Source: Burkholderiales bacterium PBB1 (GTDB lineage Bacteria > Pseudomonadota > Gammaproteobacteria > Burkholderiales > Burkholderiaceae_C). From it: a stretch of DNA of 64,000 bases. The position numbers and the translations under genes are program-made. The stretch lies in NCBI GenBank assembly GCA_002255905.1, contig NKIN01000004.1:124001-188000 (forward strand). Direction: 5' to 3'. Shown here in pieces: positions 61,082 through 64,000 of this stretch (position 1 is the stretch's first letter; each line of letters begins with the position of its first letter). Under the pieces are notes generated by a model. That model saw only the letters and a list, made by a program, of their open reading frames with translations. It made no database searches and was not told the DNA's origin.

Positions 61082-63415
61082 TCAGAAGGTCAGGTTCGCG
61101 GTCAGCAAGGCCGAGCGCGGCACGCCTGGGAAGTAACGCGAACGTCCATTGTTCACCGAGGCGATGTAGTCCTTGTTGAACAGGTTGTTCACGTTCAGCT
61201 GCAGGCTCAGCGACTTGTTGACGTCGTAGTTCACCAGCGCATCGGCCACCCAGTAGCCCGGAATGCGGTAGATGCCGCTCAAGGTCGAGGTGTCGACATT
61301 GCTCGACGTCACCGAGTTGCCGACACGCCGCACGCCCGCGCCCAGCGTCACCCCCATCGGCAACTGGTAGGTGGCCCACGAGGTGAAGGTGAACTCGGGC
61401 GAAAACTGGATCGCCCCGCCCTGGGTGGCGACGGCCGCGCGGGTGATCTTCGTCTTGACGTAGGCGAGCCCTGCGCTCAGGTGCAGTGCGTCGGTGAGCT
61501 GCCCCACCACGCTGACCTCGGCGCCCTTGACACGGCGTGCGCCGACCTGGGTGTAGGTGTTCGGGTCGACCGGGTCTTGCACCAGCTCGTTCGTGTTCCT
61601 GCTGTGGAACAAGGCGCCGGCGACGGCCAGGCGGCCGCCGTTGAATTCCCACTTGGTGCCGAGTTCGATGTTGCGGCCCTTCTGGGGCGCGAGGTCGGGC
61701 CGGTTGGCGCTGTTGATGGCCGTGCTCAACGCGAAGTTCGCGCCGCCCGGGGGCTGCTCGGAGTTGGCCGTCGAGACATAAACGCTGCCATTCGGCGCGG
61801 GCTTGTACAGCGCGCCGAGCTTCCAGCTCTTGAGGTTGCCCGACGACTCCGGTGCGGCATGCACCAGCGTGCCCACCGGCAGCGTGGGGTAGGTGGTGAG
61901 CGTGGACACCACGGCCGAACTCGAGTCGGTGTTGTAGTGCTCGAACCGCAAGCCACCCGTGAGCTGCCACTGTTCACCGACCTTCAGCGTGTCGAACAGG
62001 TACAGCGCCGATGAGGTGGTGTCGCCGTTGCTGAAGGTGCCATTGCGCACCGGCGTCTGGAACACGTCGCTGGTGCTCGGGTTGTAGAGGTTGGCGTTCG
62101 CCTGCGTCACGCCGGTCGGCAGGCCGAAACCGGGCGTCTTCTGCTTTTCGTGGATGAACTCCACTCCTCCGCTGAGCGAGTGCCTGAAGGTGCCGCTGCC
62201 GATCTCGGCGGTGAGGTTGGTCTGGTTGGTCAGGATCTCGTTGGTCTGGTCCCGGCCCTGACGCGAGCGGCTCACGGTGTAGCCCGCGAAGTTGCTGCTG
62301 GGAGACGCCAGCGTGCCGATGCCGGCCAGGGTGTTGACGCCGGTGAGCGTGCTTTCCAGTGTCAGGCGGCCGTAGCGCGAGGTGTTGCGCAGCGTGACGC
62401 CGGGCGCCAGGTCGTGTTCGATGCGGGCGGTGAACATGTTGATGTTCACGTCCTCGTCGTCCGACTTCGCACCGTAGAAGTTCTTCGAGTTCACCTTCGG
62501 CGGCTTGATGCCATTCGGCGTGAGCACCGCGTTGTAGAAGCTGCGCAGGCCCACCGTGGGCACGCCGCCGTCGGGCCGGTTGTTCTGCTGGCTGTGCAGC
62601 AGATAGAAGTACACGCGGGTCGGTGTGTTCAGGCCGAAGGCGATCGACGGCGCGAAGCCGTAGCTCTTGCGCTCGACTTCATGGCGGCCGGGCACGCCGT
62701 AGTCCTGTGCCACGAGGTTCAGCCGAATGGCACTGCCGGGAATGCCGATGTCGATCGGGCGGTTCAGGTCGGCGGTGGCGCGCTTGCGGCTGTGGGTGCC
62801 GAGGCTGAGGCTGGCCGTGTTGTAGCCGTCGAGGAACGGCACCTTGGTCAGCAGGTTCACATAGCCCGACGACGTGCCGCGGCCGTTGTCAGCGCCCGAG
62901 GGTCCTTTGACGACTTCGACCTGTTCGATGTTGAACACATCGCGCGAGATCGAACCCAGGTCGCGGATGCCGTCGACGAAGATGCTGCCCTGCGTGTCGA
63001 AGCCGCGCATGAAGATCGAGTCGCCGCTGGAGGTGTTGCCGTTCTCGCCGGCCAGCATCGTCACGCCCGGCGTGTTGCGCAGCGCCTCGGCCAGTGTCGT
63101 CGCGCCTTGCTCGCGCAGCAGCTCCTTCTTGATCACGGTGATGGTCTGCGGCGTGTCCACCAGCGGCTGGGTGAACTTCGGCGACGACATGGCCTCGGCC
63201 TTGTAAGGCACCTCGGCTGCCGACTTGACCTTGACCTCGGGCAGCACCGCGTTTCGCGCCGGCGCCGAGGCTGCCGCCGCCGGGGGCGTGGCTTGCTGCG
63301 CCTGCGCTGCAACGGGCAGGGCCAGGGCCGCCACCGCAGCGGCAGACTGGGTCAAATGAAAGGAACGAAAGTGACGAGAGGGACGGGCGTGCGGGCGGGA
63401 CTGGATGTGAGCCAT
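61082..63415 (-). CDS. TonB-dependent siderophore receptor (Fiu/PiuA-like)
   Basis: Outer-membrane receptor, 777 residues. Signal peptide ends near AQAQQ; then an Ala/Pro-rich stretch, plug domain about 60-210 (PQTITVIKKELLREQGATTL, LRNTPGVTM, SIFMRGFD, VEVVKGPSG) and a 22-strand barrel ending with the terminal Phe of LLTANLTF. The plug sequence fits catecholate-type receptors such as Fiu. A Fur box and a TTGACA -35 element precede it. tonB-exbBD and reductive genes nearby complete the uptake system. Confidence 0.95.
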   Translation of the reverse strand: MAHIQSRPHARPSRHFRSFHLTQSAAAVAALALPVAAQAQQATPPAAAASAPARNAVLPEVKVKSAAEVPYKAEAMSSPKFTQPLVDTPQTITVIKKELLREQGATTLAEALRNTPGVTMLAGENGNTSSGDSIFMRGFDTQGSIFVDGIRDLGSISRDVFNIEQVEVVKGPSGADNGRGTSSGYVNLLTKVPFLDGYNTASLSLGTHSRKRATADLNRPIDIGIPGSAIRLNLVAQDYGVPGRHEVERKSYGFAPSIAFGLNTPTRVYFYLLHSQQNNRPDGGVPTVGLRSFYNAVLTPNGIKPPKVNSKNFYGAKSDDEDVNINMFTARIEHDLAPGVTLRNTSRYGRLTLESTLTGVNTLAGIGTLASPSSNFAGYTVSRSRQGRDQTNEILTNQTNLTAEIGSGTFRHSLSGGVEFIHEKQKTPGFGLPTGVTQANANLYNPSTSDVFQTPVRNGTFSNGDTTSSALYLFDTLKVGEQWQLTGGLRFEHYNTDSSSAVVSTLTTYPTLPVGTLVHAAPESSGNLKSWKLGALYKPAPNGSVYVSTANSEQPPGGANFALSTAINSANRPDLAPQKGRNIELGTKWEFNGGRLAVAGALFHSRNTNELVQDPVDPNTYTQVGARRVKGAEVSVVGQLTDALHLSAGLAYVKTKITRAAVATQGGAIQFSPEFTFTSWATYQLPMGVTLGAGVRRVGNSVTSSNVDTSTLSGIYRIPGYWVADALVNYDVNKSLSLQLNVNNLFNKDYIASVNNGRSRYFPGVPRSALLTANLTF

Positions 63416-63573
63416 GGTTTTCCTCGAGAGTGGTCGTAAGGGGTCGAAACCGCAAAAAAGCGCAGAGGCTGGCTTTCTGCAGCGATCTCGACCGCGACCC
63501 GGCGCGGAAAACAGATGGCTTGAAGCAGATGGCTGACCGGATTGCAGTCAGCCATCGACCGCAATCAGGTGAA

Positions 63574-63592
63574 GATGATAATCATTCCCATT
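63574..63592 (-). promoter_or_regulatory. Fur box of the siderophore receptor promoter
   Basis: AATGGGAATGATTATCATC on the minus strand, very close to the classical Fur consensus (central GAATGATTATCAT). It lies directly downstream of a -35 hexamer, so bound Fur would cover the -10 region. Confidence 0.85.
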
Positions 63593-63598
63593 AAGTTT

Positions 63599-63604
63599 TG
63601 TCAA
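63599..63604 (-). promoter_or_regulatory. -35 element (TTGACA) of the siderophore receptor promoter
   Basis: Perfect TTGACA on the minus strand. The matching -10 lies inside the Fur box: TTATCA at 17 bases or GATTAT at 15 bases. About 180 bases upstream of the receptor start codon. Confidence 0.65.
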
Positions 63605-63670
63605 TCAACGGCATCACCGCCTCGACAGGCGTCGTCGACGCGCCGGTCCCGAGGCTGCATGCCTGCCAGA

Positions 63671-64000
63671 TCACGCACCGAAGCCGATGTCATGGCTCCA
63701 GAACACCGTCGCAGACCGTGTCCGCTTGGCCCGGTAGAGGGCGGCGTCGGCGCGATCCATCAGTTCCTCGAGGCGCAGCACGTCGTCGTGTTGAGCCACC
63801 ATGACACCCATGCTGCAGCCGATCGCCAGGGTCTTGCCGTCGCGCTCGATCGGCGCCTCCAGTGCCGCGCGCACCCGATCGGTGAGCGCCGGCAATTGCG
63901 CGGGTGCGACATCTCTCAGCAGCGCGCAGAACTCGTCGCCACCCAATCGCGCCACGATGTCGCCGGCCCGGAAGAATTTGCGCAGGCGCTCACCGACCAC
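63671..64000 (-). CDS. Diguanylate cyclase, C-terminal part (continues outside window)
   Basis: The last 109 residues of a GGDEF protein; the frame is still open at the window edge, so the sensor part and start are not visible. The active site GGDEF is intact and the inhibitory motif RAGD stands five residues before it, so it should be an active, product-inhibited c-di-GMP synthase. Ends divergently from nothing; the Fur-regulated receptor promoter lies just beyond its stop and points the same way. Confidence 0.9.
   Translation of the reverse strand: MVGERLRKFFRAGDIVARLGGDEFCALLRDVAPAQLPALTDRVRAALEAPIERDGKTLAIGCSMGVMVAQHDDVLRLEELMDRADAALYRAKRTRSATVFWSHDIGFGA

Overview
The window is high-GC, densely coded bacterial chromosome with mostly ordinary gene order and no insertion sequences, tRNA/rRNA genes or CRISPR arrays that I can see. 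The gene set (leuS-lptE-holA, a gph-rpe pair, a Calvin-type class II aldolase next to pyk and pgk, PabB-PabC fusion, RNase/barstar, formaldehyde-activating enzyme Fae) points to a betaproteobacterium of the Burkholderiales. The Rubrivivax/Leptothrix/Methylibium group is my best guess; the Fae gene in particular recalls Methylibium-like methylotrophs. This placement is inference from gene content, not from a search.

Layout. 1-4.5 kb: outer-membrane biogenesis (lptD, incomplete at the left edge, surA) and rsmA, closed by a terminator. 4.7-5.7 kb: a secreted guanyl-type RNase with its barstar inhibitor. 5.9-11.2 kb: malic enzyme maeB, divergent from a tightly overlapping thiL-pgpA-pncC-ghrA run. 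11.2-15.6 kb: leuS-lptE-holA on the minus strand. 15.6-17.7 kb: TPP riboswitch and thiC. 17.7-27 kb: a small CxxC protein (with a second paralogue at 26.7 kb), dienelactone hydrolase, a zinc-ribbon/pseudo-receiver protein, gph-rpe, an EptA/MCR-type phosphoethanolamine transferase, glutaryl-CoA dehydrogenase, ferredoxin-NADP reductase and an SDR. 27-34 kb: signalling genes (a 1067-aa multi-PAS hybrid kinase overlapping a lone receiver, a GAF-GGDEF cyclase, a degenerate GGDEF protein). 34-42 kb, all minus strand: pgk, pyk, fba, purC, a TPR protein and pabBC. 42-46 kb: azlCD, a lipoprotein, folB, fae, hyi. 46-53 kb: dsbD, a Tat-type redoxin, a ChaN-like protein, an FMN reductase, a second hybrid kinase and a MOSC protein.

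53.4-63.6 kb is the most interesting block: tonB-exbB-exbD-PepSY membrane protein-DUF2271-DUF4198-apbE-flavodoxin/FAD reductase on the plus strand, meeting piuC and a TonB-dependent siderophore receptor on the minus strand. Fur-like sites stand at both outer ends. The set reads as a complete iron-uptake machine with a built-in electron path from NADPH through a membrane-anchored flavoprotein and a histidine-rich PepSY protein to a periplasmic DUF2271 protein that carries an ApbE-type flavinylation motif. The likely job is reductive release of siderophore iron, but that role is a hypothesis. The window ends inside another diguanylate cyclase gene.
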